In this document: piece by piece, positions 16,243-25,438 of the stretch
How positions within the stretch are numbered: the first letter of the stretch is position 1
How the letters are laid out: each line of letters starts with the position of its first letter
Source: an uncultured Alphaproteobacteria bacterium
GTDB lineage: Bacteria; Pseudomonadota; Alphaproteobacteria; HIMB59; GCA-002718135
Reading direction: 5' to 3'
Length of the DNA stretch: 49,695 nucleotides
NCBI GenBank assembly: GCA_902540265.1
Contig: CACBLW010000010.1
Coordinates: 1-49,695, forward strand
Program-made: the position numbers and the translations under genes
Notes under the pieces: generated by a model
Seen by the model: only the letters and a program-made list of their open reading frames with translations
Database searches by the model: none
Told to the model about the DNA's origin: nothing

Positions 16243-16956
16243 ATGAAAAAAGCATTAATCGTGTTTGGAGGGTGGCCAGGACATGAGCCTGAAAAATGTA
16301 ATGAAATTTTAAGTAAATTCTTAAATTCTGAAGGTTACGAAGTCAGATCTGAAAATTCAACAGAAGCTCTTGCTGAAGATTATGTACATGAAATGGATTT
16401 AATTATACCAATTGTTACAATGGCTTTTCATCATTCTCCCAAAGGAGAAATAAAGAAAAATGAAGTTAATAATTTAATAAAAGCAGTTGTAAATGGTTGT
16501 GGTCTCGCAGGTCATCACGGAGGTATGTGTGATGCTTTTAGACAATCAATTGATTGGCAATTTTTAACTGGTGGTCAATGGGTAAGTCATCCTAATGGTA
16601 TTCACGATTATAAAGTGAATATTACAAAAAGAAATGATCCAATAATGGAAGGTATTGAAGATTTTGATTATCATTCTGAACAATATTACATGCACGTTGA
16701 TCCAATGAATGAAGTTTTAGCAACAACTACTTTTCAAGGTCATGAAATATGGAAATTAGAACAAGAGCCAGGAAAGCCAGGAGATGATCAATACCAAACA
16801 GAATGGATAAAGGGTGTTGAAATGCCAGTTGTATGGAAAAGAAAAATTGGAAAAGGAAAAATTTTTTACACTTCCCTTGGTCATTTTGCAGATGAGTTTA
16901 ATCATCCAGAAATGAAAAAAATTTATCATCGTGGTTTGCTTTGGGCATCAAGATAG
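16243..16956 (+). CDS. ThuA-like (trehalose utilisation family) protein
   Basis: 237-residue protein of the ThuA class I glutamine-amidotransferase-like fold: N-terminal ALIVFGGWPGHEP, central GHHGGMCDAF, then YHSEQYYMHVDP and C-terminal GKGKIFYTSLGHFADEF. The family is associated with sugar catabolism next to Gfo/Idh dehydrogenases, but its reaction is not well defined. A GAAGG site lies upstream of the ATG. It sits between the Gfo/Idh gene and xylA. Confidence 0.8.
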   Translation: MKKALIVFGGWPGHEPEKCNEILSKFLNSEGYEVRSENSTEALAEDYVHEMDLIIPIVTMAFHHSPKGEIKKNEVNNLIKAVVNGCGLAGHHGGMCDAFRQSIDWQFLTGGQWVSHPNGIHDYKVNITKRNDPIMEGIEDFDYHSEQYYMHVDPMNEVLATTTFQGHEIWKLEQEPGKPGDDQYQTEWIKGVEMPVVWKRKIGKGKIFYTSLGHFADEFNHPEMKKIYHRGLLWASR

Positions 16957-16980
16957 AGTAAAATAATTTAGGGAGACTAT

Positions 16981-18294
16981 ATGACAGATTATTTTAAAAA
17001 TATTCCTGAAATTAAATACGAAGGTGAAAATAGCTCAAATCCATTAGCATTTAAATTTTACGATGAAGATAAGGCTGTCTTGGGAAAAACAATGAAAGAG
17101 CATTTAAGATTTGCAACTTGTTACTGGCATACATTTACTTGGCCAGGTCTTGATCCATTTGGAGGTCAAACATTTAATAGACCTTGGATGCAAGCAGGCG
17201 ACGAAATAAAAATGGCTGAAATGAAACTTGATGCTGCGTTTGATTTCTTTACTAAAATCAAAACTCCCTTTTTCTGTTTTCACGATAGAGATATATCTCC
17301 TGAAGGCTCAAACTATGCTGAGACACAAAAAAATTTCTTTCATATTATAGATTTAATGGAACAAAAAATTAATGACTCAGGAATGAAATTACTTTGGGGA
17401 ACAGCAAATGCTTTTTCTCATAAAAGATATATGAGTGGAGCTTCGACCAATCCAGACCCAGAAGTTTTTGCATATAAAGCTGCACAAGTAAAAGATTGTA
17501 TGGATGCAACGATGAGATTGGGCGGTCAAAACTACGTTCTTTGGGGTGGAAGAGAAGGATACGAAACTATTCTTAACACTGATATGACGAAGGAGACAGC
17601 TAATCTTCAAAGATTTTTAGAATTAGTTGTTAACTATAAACACAAGATAGGGTTTAAAGGTCAAATTTTATTGGAACCAAAACCTCATGAACCAACTAAA
17701 CATCAATATGATTTTGACTCTGCAACTTGTTTAGCATTTTTACGAAAGGCAGGTTTAGAAAATGAGATTAAACTAAATGTTGAAGTTAATCATGCAACTT
17801 TATCTGGTCATAATTTTGAACATGAAATTGCTTACGCTACTTCAAACAGCGCCTTAGGAAGTATTGATATTAATAGAGGTGATACTTTGATAGGTTGGGA
17901 TACGGATCAATTCCCAAATAATCCTGCCGACTTAATTATGTCATTTTATTTTATTTTTAAGAATGGCGGCTTAGGCCAAGGAGGGATGAATTTTGATGCA
18001 AAAATAAGAAGACAATCTATCGATGCTGAAGATTTATTCCATGCTCATATTGGAGGCATGGATGTTTGTGCAAAAACACTTATTGCTGTTGAAAAAATGA
18101 TGAATGATAATATTATTCCTAAGTTTATTGAAGATAGATATGACGATTGGAATAAAAGTTTGGGGCATTTTATTCATAATAAAGATACTGGATTAGATGA
18201 TATAAATAAAAAAGTAATCGACGATAATATTGAACCAGAACCTCGTTCAGGAAAACAAGAATATCTGGAAAATATCTTAAATAAATATTTGTAG
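16981..18294 (+). CDS. xylA: Xylose isomerase
   Basis: 437-residue class II xylose isomerase that interconverts D-xylose and D-xylulose (often also glucose/fructose) in the cytoplasm with divalent metal. All family landmarks are visible: FCFHDRDISPEG, LWGGREGYETILNTD, LEPKPHEPTKHQYDFD, NVEVNHATLSGHNFEHE and DINRGDTLIGWDTDQFP. GGGAG lies before the ATG. No xylulokinase is present in the window, so either the kinase is elsewhere or the enzyme acts on another aldose delivered by the importers. It is the last gene of the Gfo-ThuA-XylA group. Confidence 0.95.
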   Translation: MTDYFKNIPEIKYEGENSSNPLAFKFYDEDKAVLGKTMKEHLRFATCYWHTFTWPGLDPFGGQTFNRPWMQAGDEIKMAEMKLDAAFDFFTKIKTPFFCFHDRDISPEGSNYAETQKNFFHIIDLMEQKINDSGMKLLWGTANAFSHKRYMSGASTNPDPEVFAYKAAQVKDCMDATMRLGGQNYVLWGGREGYETILNTDMTKETANLQRFLELVVNYKHKIGFKGQILLEPKPHEPTKHQYDFDSATCLAFLRKAGLENEIKLNVEVNHATLSGHNFEHEIAYATSNSALGSIDINRGDTLIGWDTDQFPNNPADLIMSFYFIFKNGGLGQGGMNFDAKIRRQSIDAEDLFHAHIGGMDVCAKTLIAVEKMMNDNIIPKFIEDRYDDWNKSLGHFIHNKDTGLDDINKKVIDDNIEPEPRSGKQEYLENILNKYL

Positions 18295-18336
18295 TTACTA
18301 ACCATAAGTTTCTATACTAATTGATTTATAAATATT

Positions 18337-19266
18337 ATGAAAATTTATCAATTAGATACAGCATCAGATTTTGAAAAATTAGATCTTTGTCTCGCAATAG
18401 GTAATTTTGATGGAATACATAAAGGGCACCAAGAAATTATAAATAAAATTAAGGAGATTGCATCAAACAATAATTTATTATCTTCTATAATGAGTTTTAA
18501 TCCTCATCCTCGTATTTACTTTAATCAAATTAATGAGCCTTTTAATATTTATACTCAAAATAATAAAATAAATTTTCTTGAAAGGTTAGGTTTAGATATA
18601 TTTATAGATTTTTCTTTTGATAACAATCTATCAGTATTATCAGCTGATGATTTTGTAACTAAAATTCTTATTGATAAATTAAACATTAAATACTTAGTTA
18701 TAGGTACTGACTTTAAATTTGGAAAAGACAGAAAAGGTAATTTTAAAACATTAGAAAAGTATGCTGAAAAAAATAATTTTAATATTTATTTAATCGAACC
18801 TATTATGCTTGCTGATAAATCTGATAAATATTCATCTTCAATAATTCGATCACAAATAAAAGAAGGTTATATGGAAGATGTTACAGAGTCTTTAGGTAGG
18901 CCCTGGCATATGCATGGAACAATAATTAAAGGTGATAAAAAAGCTAGAGAAATCAATTTTCCGACTGCTAATATGATACCAGATCAACACATATTACCAA
19001 AAAGAGGTGTTTACTGTGTGGAAGTGCTATTAGAAGGCAAAAAATACAAAGGTGTTTCAAACTTTGGTTTAAGACCAACAGTCGATGGAAGAAAACTCCT
19101 TCTAGAGACACATATGTTTAATTTTAATGAAGAAATATATGGTAAAGAATTGACTGTTGAATTCCTTACATTTATTAGATCTGAACAAAAATTTAATAAT
19201 TTTGAAGAATTAACCAAGCAAATCAACAAAGATATAAATACAGCTAAAGAATATCATCAACTATAA
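18337..19266 (+). CDS. ribF: Bifunctional riboflavin kinase / FAD synthetase
   Basis: 309-residue cytoplasmic enzyme converting riboflavin to FMN and then FAD. The N-terminal nucleotidyltransferase part has AIGNFDGIHKGHQEII and SFNPHPR; SSSIIRSQIKEG ends that domain. The C-terminal kinase part begins GRPWHMHGTIIKGDKKAREINFPTAN. The length is normal for the family. It overlaps ileS by one base (TAATG); ribF-ileS-lspA is a widespread gene order. Confidence 0.93.
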   Translation: MKIYQLDTASDFEKLDLCLAIGNFDGIHKGHQEIINKIKEIASNNNLLSSIMSFNPHPRIYFNQINEPFNIYTQNNKINFLERLGLDIFIDFSFDNNLSVLSADDFVTKILIDKLNIKYLVIGTDFKFGKDRKGNFKTLEKYAEKNNFNIYLIEPIMLADKSDKYSSSIIRSQIKEGYMEDVTESLGRPWHMHGTIIKGDKKAREINFPTANMIPDQHILPKRGVYCVEVLLEGKKYKGVSNFGLRPTVDGRKLLLETHMFNFNEEIYGKELTVEFLTFIRSEQKFNNFEELTKQINKDINTAKEYHQL

Positions 19267-22043
19267 TGGAATATAAAGATACAATTTTTCTTCCCAAAAC
19301 ATCTTTTGAAATGAGAGCTAACCTTCCAGCAAAGGAACCTGCAATAATAGAGGAGTGGGATAAAGAAAATATTTTTAAAAAGCTAAGAGATAAATCTAAA
19401 GGTAGAGAAAAATTTGTTCTTCATGATGGTCCGCCATACGCAAACGGTCATATTCATATGGGAACTGCTCTTAATAAAATTTTAAAAGACGTCATTGTAC
19501 GAACACAACAAATGGCTGGTAAAGACTCTATCTATGTTCCTGGTTGGGATTGTCATGGTTTACCAATTGAATGGAAAATAGAAGAAGAATATAGAAAAAA
19601 AGGAAAGAACAAGGATGATGTTCCAACTGTTCAATTTAGAAATGAGTGTAGAGAGTTTGCAGAAAAATGGATCGAGATACAAAAAAAAGAATTTAGACGA
19701 CTTGGTGTTGAAGGGGATTGGGAAAATCCATACCTCACAATGTCAAATCAAGCAGAAGCACAAATTGTTCGTGAGCTTGGAAAATTCCTGCTTGATGAAA
19801 GTTTGTATAAAGGAGCAAAACCAGTTCTATGGTCCGTTGTAGAAAAGACAGCTTTAGCTGATGCTGAAGTTGAATATGAAGATCATACGTCCAACACTAT
19901 ATATGTTAAATTTTTAATTAAAAATTCTACTGATAAAGATTTAATTGACTCAAATATTGTTATTTGGACCACAACTCCTTGGACGATTCCAGGAAATAGA
20001 GCTTTGGCTTATGGTAAAGAATTAGATTATTCACTTATTGTTGTTGAAGAATTAGAAGAAGATAGTTTAGTCAAAGAAAATGATAGATTAATATTTGCTT
20101 CAGAACTTTTAGAAAGTGTAACTAAAGAAATTGGAATAAAAAAATTTAGTACAAAAAAGAAATTTAAAGGAGAGAATTTATCTTCTTGCGAATGTGATCA
20201 TCCATTTAAACAATTGGGATACGATTTTATAGTAAAACCATTTCATGGGGATTTTGTAAATTTAGAACAGGGTACAGGAGTTGTACATATAGCTCCTGGA
20301 CATGGAGATGACGACTATGTTTTAGGAATAGAAAATAATGTTGATATCATACAGACAGTTCAAGATGATGGTAAATATAATCAACATGCTGTTGGTTTTG
20401 AAGGTGAACATATTTATAAAGTAGATCACAAAATCGCAGATAAATTAGAAGAATTTTCAAAATTATTATTTAAAGGAACGCTTCGTCATAGCTACCCTCA
20501 TTCATGGAGGTCTAAAGCTCCTCTTATTTATAGAAATACGCCACAATGGTTCATTTCCATGGAAAAAAATAATTTAAGAGACATTGCTCTCAAATCAATT
20601 GATGAAACTATTTTCTATCCTCCTCAAGGCCAAACAAGGCTTAGATCAATGATTGAAACTAGACCAGATTGGTGTGTATCTAGACAAAGAGTGTGGGGTG
20701 TACCTTTACCATTATTTGTAAATAAAAAAACGGGTCAACCTTTAAGAGATGAAAATATTATCAACAGAATAGCAGACATATATGAAAAAGAAGGAAGCAA
20801 TACGTGGTTTACTGAAGATCCACAGAGGTTTTTAGGGGATGAATATTCACTTGAAGATTATGAACAGGTTAAAGATGTAGTTGAAGTATGGTTTGATAGT
20901 GGTTCTACACATGCTTTTTGTCTAGAAAAAAGAGAAGATTTGAAATGGCCTGCATCGATGTACTTAGAAGGAAGTGATCAACACAGAGGGTGGTTTCATT
21001 CATCTCTTTTAGAATCTTCTGGCACAAGAGGTAAAGCTCCTTATGAAAGTGTTCTAACACATGGGTTTGTTGTTGATGGAAGAGGACGTAAAATGTCTAA
21101 ATCTTTAGGTAATGTTATTTCTCCAGATGATATATTAAAAAAATATGGAGTAGATATTTTAAGATTGTGGGTTGTCGCATCTGATTATTATGATGATCTG
21201 AAGCTTGATAATGCTATCCTCCAATCACAAGCTGAGTCTTATAGAAGAATAAGAAATACCTTTCGTTTTTTAATTGGCAATTTAAATGATTTCACTAAAG
21301 AGGAACCTATTGATGAGAGCGAGTTTCCAGAGTTAGAAAAATATCTGCTTCATCGATTATGGGAAGTGGATCAAGTTGTTCAAAAATGTGTATCAACATT
21401 TAACTTTCACTTGATGTTTACTACATTACTGAACTTTTGTTCAAGTGATCTTTCAGCTTTTTATTTTGATATTAGAAAAGACACAATATATTGTGATAGC
21501 AAAGAGTCCGTTCAAAGAAGATCTACTAGAACTCTATTAAATATAATTTTTAATCATTTAGTAAGATGGTTTGCCCCATCTATTTCCTTTACTTCTGAAG
21601 AAGCCTGGAAAGCTATGGGAAATAAAGAAAGTATACACCTACAAGATTTTTTACAATGTAAAAATGAATATGAGGATAATCAATTAAATGAAAAATGGAG
21701 TTTAATTAAAAATATAAGAAAAGTTGCTACTGGAGCAATTGAAAAAATAAGAGAAGAAAAAATCATTCGCTCAAGTCTTGAGGCACACATAGATATTTTT
21801 GTTTCTGCAGAGAGTTATAAAAAATTAGAGAAAGTAATGTTTGATGAAATTACAATTACCTCATCATTTTCTTTGTATGTAATTGACGAAAAATCCAAAG
21901 GTTTTTCTATTGAAGATATTTCTGATGTTATCGTAAAAGCTTCAAAGGTAAGTGGAGAAAAGTGTCAAAGATGTTGGAAATATGAGGCAAAGTTAATAAA
22001 TGATGAAGTTTGTAACAGGTGTAATACTGTAATATTTAAGTGA
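19266..22043 (+). CDS. ileS: Isoleucyl-tRNA synthetase
   Basis: 925-residue class I synthetase charging tRNA-Ile. The HIGH-type motif is PPYANGHIHMG near residues 56-66, KMSKS is at 609-613, and an editing domain with TTPWTIPGNRAL lies between them. The C-terminal zinc motif CQRCWKYE...CNRC is complete. Length is typical of bacterial IleS. The start ATG overlaps the ribF stop, and the final TGA overlaps the GTG start of lspA. Confidence 0.97.
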   Translation: MEYKDTIFLPKTSFEMRANLPAKEPAIIEEWDKENIFKKLRDKSKGREKFVLHDGPPYANGHIHMGTALNKILKDVIVRTQQMAGKDSIYVPGWDCHGLPIEWKIEEEYRKKGKNKDDVPTVQFRNECREFAEKWIEIQKKEFRRLGVEGDWENPYLTMSNQAEAQIVRELGKFLLDESLYKGAKPVLWSVVEKTALADAEVEYEDHTSNTIYVKFLIKNSTDKDLIDSNIVIWTTTPWTIPGNRALAYGKELDYSLIVVEELEEDSLVKENDRLIFASELLESVTKEIGIKKFSTKKKFKGENLSSCECDHPFKQLGYDFIVKPFHGDFVNLEQGTGVVHIAPGHGDDDYVLGIENNVDIIQTVQDDGKYNQHAVGFEGEHIYKVDHKIADKLEEFSKLLFKGTLRHSYPHSWRSKAPLIYRNTPQWFISMEKNNLRDIALKSIDETIFYPPQGQTRLRSMIETRPDWCVSRQRVWGVPLPLFVNKKTGQPLRDENIINRIADIYEKEGSNTWFTEDPQRFLGDEYSLEDYEQVKDVVEVWFDSGSTHAFCLEKREDLKWPASMYLEGSDQHRGWFHSSLLESSGTRGKAPYESVLTHGFVVDGRGRKMSKSLGNVISPDDILKKYGVDILRLWVVASDYYDDLKLDNAILQSQAESYRRIRNTFRFLIGNLNDFTKEEPIDESEFPELEKYLLHRLWEVDQVVQKCVSTFNFHLMFTTLLNFCSSDLSAFYFDIRKDTIYCDSKESVQRRSTRTLLNIIFNHLVRWFAPSISFTSEEAWKAMGNKESIHLQDFLQCKNEYEDNQLNEKWSLIKNIRKVATGAIEKIREEKIIRSSLEAHIDIFVSAESYKKLEKVMFDEITITSSFSLYVIDEKSKGFSIEDISDVIVKASKVSGEKCQRCWKYEAKLINDEVCNRCNTVIFK

Positions 22044-22492
22044 TTAAAACAGCAGTATTTATTTTTTTGATTTTATTAGATTTATTTACAAAATTTTTTA
22101 TTAAGAATAATTTATTTTTAAATCAATCAATACAAATCAATGAATATTTTGATTTAGTTTATGTTCAGAACTTTGGTGTTTCTTTTGGTTTATTTTCTGG
22201 TTATGTTTCTCATTGGATATTAATACTTATAGCCTTAATAGTTGTTATATTAATTTTTTATTTACTTATTAAATCAGATAAACAACTTGAAAAACTGGCT
22301 TATTTCTTTGTTATAATTGGGGCCTTGTCAAATATTATTGATAGATTGATAAATAGTTATGTTGTTGATTTTATCTTACTACATTATGAAAATTTTTATT
22401 GGCCCGCATTTAATCTAGCAGATATTTATATTACAATTGGAATTATCATGTTAATAATGAGTTTTTTTATAAAATCAAAAACAGTAAAATGA
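22040..22492 (+). CDS. lspA: Lipoprotein signal peptidase II
   Basis: 150-residue inner-membrane aspartyl protease that removes signal peptides of diacylated prolipoproteins. About four membrane segments are visible, with the catalytic aspartates in NIIDRL and FNLADIYI and an FGVSFGLFSG segment. It starts at GTG 22040, overlapping the ileS stop. It overlaps the next lipoprotein gene by four bases (ATGA), so the processing enzyme and a lipoprotein substrate are coupled. Confidence 0.93.
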   Translation: MIKTAVFIFLILLDLFTKFFIKNNLFLNQSIQINEYFDLVYVQNFGVSFGLFSGYVSHWILILIALIVVILIFYLLIKSDKQLEKLAYFFVIIGALSNIIDRLINSYVVDFILLHYENFYWPAFNLADIYITIGIIMLIMSFFIKSKTVK

Positions 22493-22989
22493 AAAACGTT
22501 ATTTTTGTAACAATCATTTCCTCAATTTTTCTATTTTCTTGTAATACTATTCGAAGTAGTGCCGGTGTAGAAAGAAAAGTAATAGATGAATATAATGTAG
22601 TTGAAAATCCTCCATTAGTAATCCCGCCAAATTTTAATTTATTACCACCTGATCAAATTGAATCAAAAGATATTGATGATACAGATAGTGAGCTTGCAAA
22701 GGAAATTCTTTTTGGCCTGGATGAAGAAAGTGATGAAACACCTTCTGAAAATTCTGTTATCGACAATATTTTAAAAGAAACTGAAGCAGATCAAGTAGAT
22801 AATAGTATCAGGGAAGATCTTGATGGGAGCTCAGAAGGTGAAATAAATGAAGATAATACAGATGTTGAAAGTGAAAATATAGAAGAGCCAAAAAAGAAGA
22901 AAAGATTTTTCTTTTTCAACAGTAAAGAAGAAAATGAAGATGGCGAAGAAGGTGAACCTAAAAAGAAAAAAAGATTTTTCTTCTTTTAA
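22489..22989 (+). CDS. BamF-like (DUF3035) outer-membrane lipoprotein
   Basis: 166-residue lipoprotein: a hydrophobic N-terminus and lipobox LFSC (acylated Cys18), then the DUF3035 core VVENPPLVIPPNFNLLPP. DUF3035 proteins (BamF) are part of the alphaproteobacterial beta-barrel assembly complex. The remainder is a long acidic, probably disordered linker. It ends in two copies of a PKKKKRFFFF element (22888-22917 and 22957-22986), the second being the extreme C-terminus. Coupled to lspA by overlap. The family call rests on the proline-rich core and lipobox. Confidence 0.75.
   Translation: MKNVIFVTIISSIFLFSCNTIRSSAGVERKVIDEYNVVENPPLVIPPNFNLLPPDQIESKDIDDTDSELAKEILFGLDEESDETPSENSVIDNILKETEADQVDNSIREDLDGSSEGEINEDNTDVESENIEEPKKKKRFFFFNSKEENEDGEEGEPKKKKRFFFF
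22885..22986 (+). repeat. Duplicated PKKKKRFFFF-coding element in the BamF-like gene
   Basis: The sequence encoding EEPKKKKRFFFF (22882-22917) recurs as EGEPKKKKRFFFF (22951-22986), separated by an acidic spacer. Codons differ between the copies (AAG/AAA, TTT/TTC choices), so this is an older or selected protein-level duplication rather than a fresh slippage event. Confidence 0.8.
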
Positions 22990-22997
22990 TTTTATAA

Positions 22998-24197
22998 ATG
23001 GAAATAAAATACTTTAATTCAAATTTTGACAAAATTACTCAAAATAAAGATACTGATCAAAGTATAACTAATGTAATAGAAAAACTTCCTTCTCTTAATA
23101 TTATTTCAGATAAAAATTTATTAGAAGAAACTATAAAAATTTCAAATCAATTTAAAGAGAAAAAGGAAAAAATAATTGTATTTGGAACAGGAGGTTCAAA
23201 TTTAGGAGCTAGAGCATTAAATAATATTATTTTAAATAATAAAATTATCTTAGAATTTTATGATAATGTTGATCCTACTAATTTTGAAAAAAATTTTCAA
23301 AATATTAATTTTGAGTTAACTGGCTTCTTAGTTATTTCAAAATCGGGTACTACACCAGAGACATTATCTCAATTTTCATGTCTCTACCAAAAGGCAATAG
23401 AAGCTAACAAAGTTGAAGATTTTTTTTCAAATACTCTAATCATAACTGAATTTAAAGAATCACCACTTTTTAAAATTGCTAAAGATAATAATTGTTTACT
23501 ATTAGAGCATCATAAAGATGTTGGAGGTAGATATTCTATATTTACCAATGTTGGGATTGTGCCGGCAATCATTTCTGGATTAAATATAGATGCACTTTTT
23601 GGCGGAGCATCTGAAGTAATTAATAATATTGATAATTACAAACCGTACGATCTTGGAAGATATTTAACTCAAAAAGAAAATGTAAAATTTACTAATAATG
23701 TTTTAATGACATATTCTGATTCACTTTATTTTTTTGGAAAATGGTATCTGCAACTTTGGGCAGAAAGTATTGGAAAAAATAATAAAGGTATTACAGCAAT
23801 TCATTCAGTAGGGACTACTGATCAGCATAGTCAATTACAACTGTATTTAGATGGACCTAAAGATAAATATTTCACCTTTATCACTACAGATCATTCAAAT
23901 AAGGGCATAAAAATTAATAATAATATGTTTGAAAATACCGATATTGACTATTTTAAAGATAAAACAATGGGAGATCTAATGGAAGCTGAACAGCGCGCAA
24001 CCATTGAAACTTTTAAATTAAATAATTTTAGTTTTAGAGAAATCTATATTTCTAAAATAGATGAACAAAACTTAGGTAAATTATTATCTTTTAGTATAAT
24101 AGAAACAATTGCTTCCTGTATGTATTTAGATGTTGATCCTTTTGATCAACCTGCTGTTGAACAAGGTAAAAAACTAACTAAAACTTATTTAAGATAA
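22998..24197 (+). CDS. pgi: Glucose-6-phosphate isomerase, short form
   Basis: Interconverts glucose-6-phosphate and fructose-6-phosphate. Sugar isomerase (SIS) motifs are visible: FGTGGSNLGARAL, VISKSGTTPETL, GGRYSIFTNVG and GTTDQHSQLQLYLDGP. At 399 residues it is shorter than the usual 450-550 and lacks an N-terminal extension, in keeping with genome streamlining; the catalytic core looks complete. It ends convergently with rsmD, overlapping by 9 bases. Confidence 0.9.
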   Translation: MEIKYFNSNFDKITQNKDTDQSITNVIEKLPSLNIISDKNLLEETIKISNQFKEKKEKIIVFGTGGSNLGARALNNIILNNKIILEFYDNVDPTNFEKNFQNINFELTGFLVISKSGTTPETLSQFSCLYQKAIEANKVEDFFSNTLIITEFKESPLFKIAKDNNCLLLEHHKDVGGRYSIFTNVGIVPAIISGLNIDALFGGASEVINNIDNYKPYDLGRYLTQKENVKFTNNVLMTYSDSLYFFGKWYLQLWAESIGKNNKGITAIHSVGTTDQHSQLQLYLDGPKDKYFTFITTDHSNKGIKINNNMFENTDIDYFKDKTMGDLMEAEQRATIETFKLNNFSFREIYISKIDEQNLGKLLSFSIIETIASCMYLDVDPFDQPAVEQGKKLTKTYLR

Positions 24198-24749
24198 TTT
24201 AAAAATATAAATTATTGTTTTACCGTAAGTCTTTTTTTGAAGCAGATTTAAATTTTCTGGAATTACAATATTATCTTTCACACCCGTTTCTAAACCAATG
24301 ACGGTAGTATTTTTAATGTTACTAGATAAATTCTCTAAAAGCTTTGTTAAATTATACTTTGCATATGGTGGATCAATATAAACAACTGAAATATTTTTAA
24401 ATTCTATTTCTAATTTAGAATGAATAAGGTCTTCTTCATAAATTTTAAATTGATTATTTTTACAAATACTCAAAGAATTTTTTCTTAAAATTTTAAGAAC
24501 TTCTATATTATTCTCAAAAAAAATTACTTCACTCATTCCTCTAGAAATTGCTTCTAAACCCATTGTGCCAATACCTGCGAAAAGATCTAAAAAAATTTTA
24601 TTTTTATATAATTCGATAGAATTTTTGATTGCATAACTTTCAATAATTGAAAAAAAAGCTTCTCTTTTTAGAGAAGAAGTTGGTCTTACAAAATCATTAA
24701 TACTAGCTAATTTTTTTTGCTTAAACTTTCCCCCAGTAATCCGTATCAT
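24189..24749 (-). CDS. rsmD: 16S rRNA (guanine966-N2)-methyltransferase
   Basis: 186-residue methyltransferase acting on 16S rRNA of the 30S subunit. MIRITGGKFKQKKL at the start, RPTSSLKREAFFSII, the SAM-binding FLDLFAGIGTMGLEAISRG and the catalytic DPPYAKYN are diagnostic. It overlaps the pseudouridine synthase gene by four bases, a common rluB-rsmD order. Confidence 0.93.
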   Translation of the reverse strand: MIRITGGKFKQKKLASINDFVRPTSSLKREAFFSIIESYAIKNSIELYKNKIFLDLFAGIGTMGLEAISRGMSEVIFFENNIEVLKILRKNSLSICKNNQFKIYEEDLIHSKLEIEFKNISVVYIDPPYAKYNLTKLLENLSSNIKNTTVIGLETGVKDNIVIPENLNLLQKKTYGKTIIYIFKLS

Positions 24750-25438
24750 TTGCTAATTGAATTTAATTTTTGAAATTGCCCTTCTTTAAGTGTTCCAAGC
24801 TTATAAGGTCCATATCCAATTCTTATTAATTTAACTATATTCCATGAAAAATAATTACAGATATTTCTAATTTCTCTATTTTTTCCCTCTTTAAGTTTAA
24901 AAATTAACCAACTATGATTTTTTAATTTTTTTTCAAAGGCAACTTTAATTTTTTTATAATTTATTTCTTTAATTGTAATGCCTTTATTTATTTTTTGTAA
25001 ATCAGTTTTTTGTACATTGTTATTTATACAAACTCTATAGATCCGCTCAATGTTTGAAGATGGATGTTCTAAATATCTTGAATAATCACCATTATTAGTT
25101 AGTAAAATTAATCCTTCACTCATGTAATCTAATCTTCCAACACTTATCAATTGACCAATATTTTTTGGTAATAAATCAAAAATTTTTTTTCTACCTAAAT
25201 TATCTTTTGTACTACAAATATATTTAATTGGTTTGTATAACTTCCATAATTCAACTTTATTTATTTTTTTAACAATTTTATTATTAACTTTAATAACATC
25301 CAAATCACTTACTTTATGACTTGGATGAACACATAGTTGATTATTAATTTTAATTTTTTTTTCAACTATTAATTTTTCTGCATCTCTTCGTGAACAAATT
25401 CCAGCACTGGATAGATATTTTGAAATTCTAATATTCAC
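24746..25438 (-). CDS. rRNA pseudouridine synthase, RsuA/RluB family
   Basis: 230-residue enzyme with an N-terminal S4 RNA-binding domain (RISKYLSSAGICSRRDAEKLI) and the catalytic motif VGRLDYMSEGLILLTNNGD containing the nucleophilic aspartate, followed by LKEGKNREIRNIC. It is probably RluB or a related large-subunit pseudouridine synthase; the exact target uridine cannot be assigned by eye. It overlaps both neighbours by four bases in a tight minus-strand operon. Confidence 0.9.
   Translation of the reverse strand: MNIRISKYLSSAGICSRRDAEKLIVEKKIKINNQLCVHPSHKVSDLDVIKVNNKIVKKINKVELWKLYKPIKYICSTKDNLGRKKIFDLLPKNIGQLISVGRLDYMSEGLILLTNNGDYSRYLEHPSSNIERIYRVCINNNVQKTDLQKINKGITIKEINYKKIKVAFEKKLKNHSWLIFKLKEGKNREIRNICNYFSWNIVKLIRIGYGPYKLGTLKEGQFQKLNSISK

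Noticed and set aside
24189-24197. Overlap of pgi and rsmD ends as a possible annotation error
   Set aside because: Both C-termini are family-like and short convergent overlaps occur repeatedly in this compact genome.
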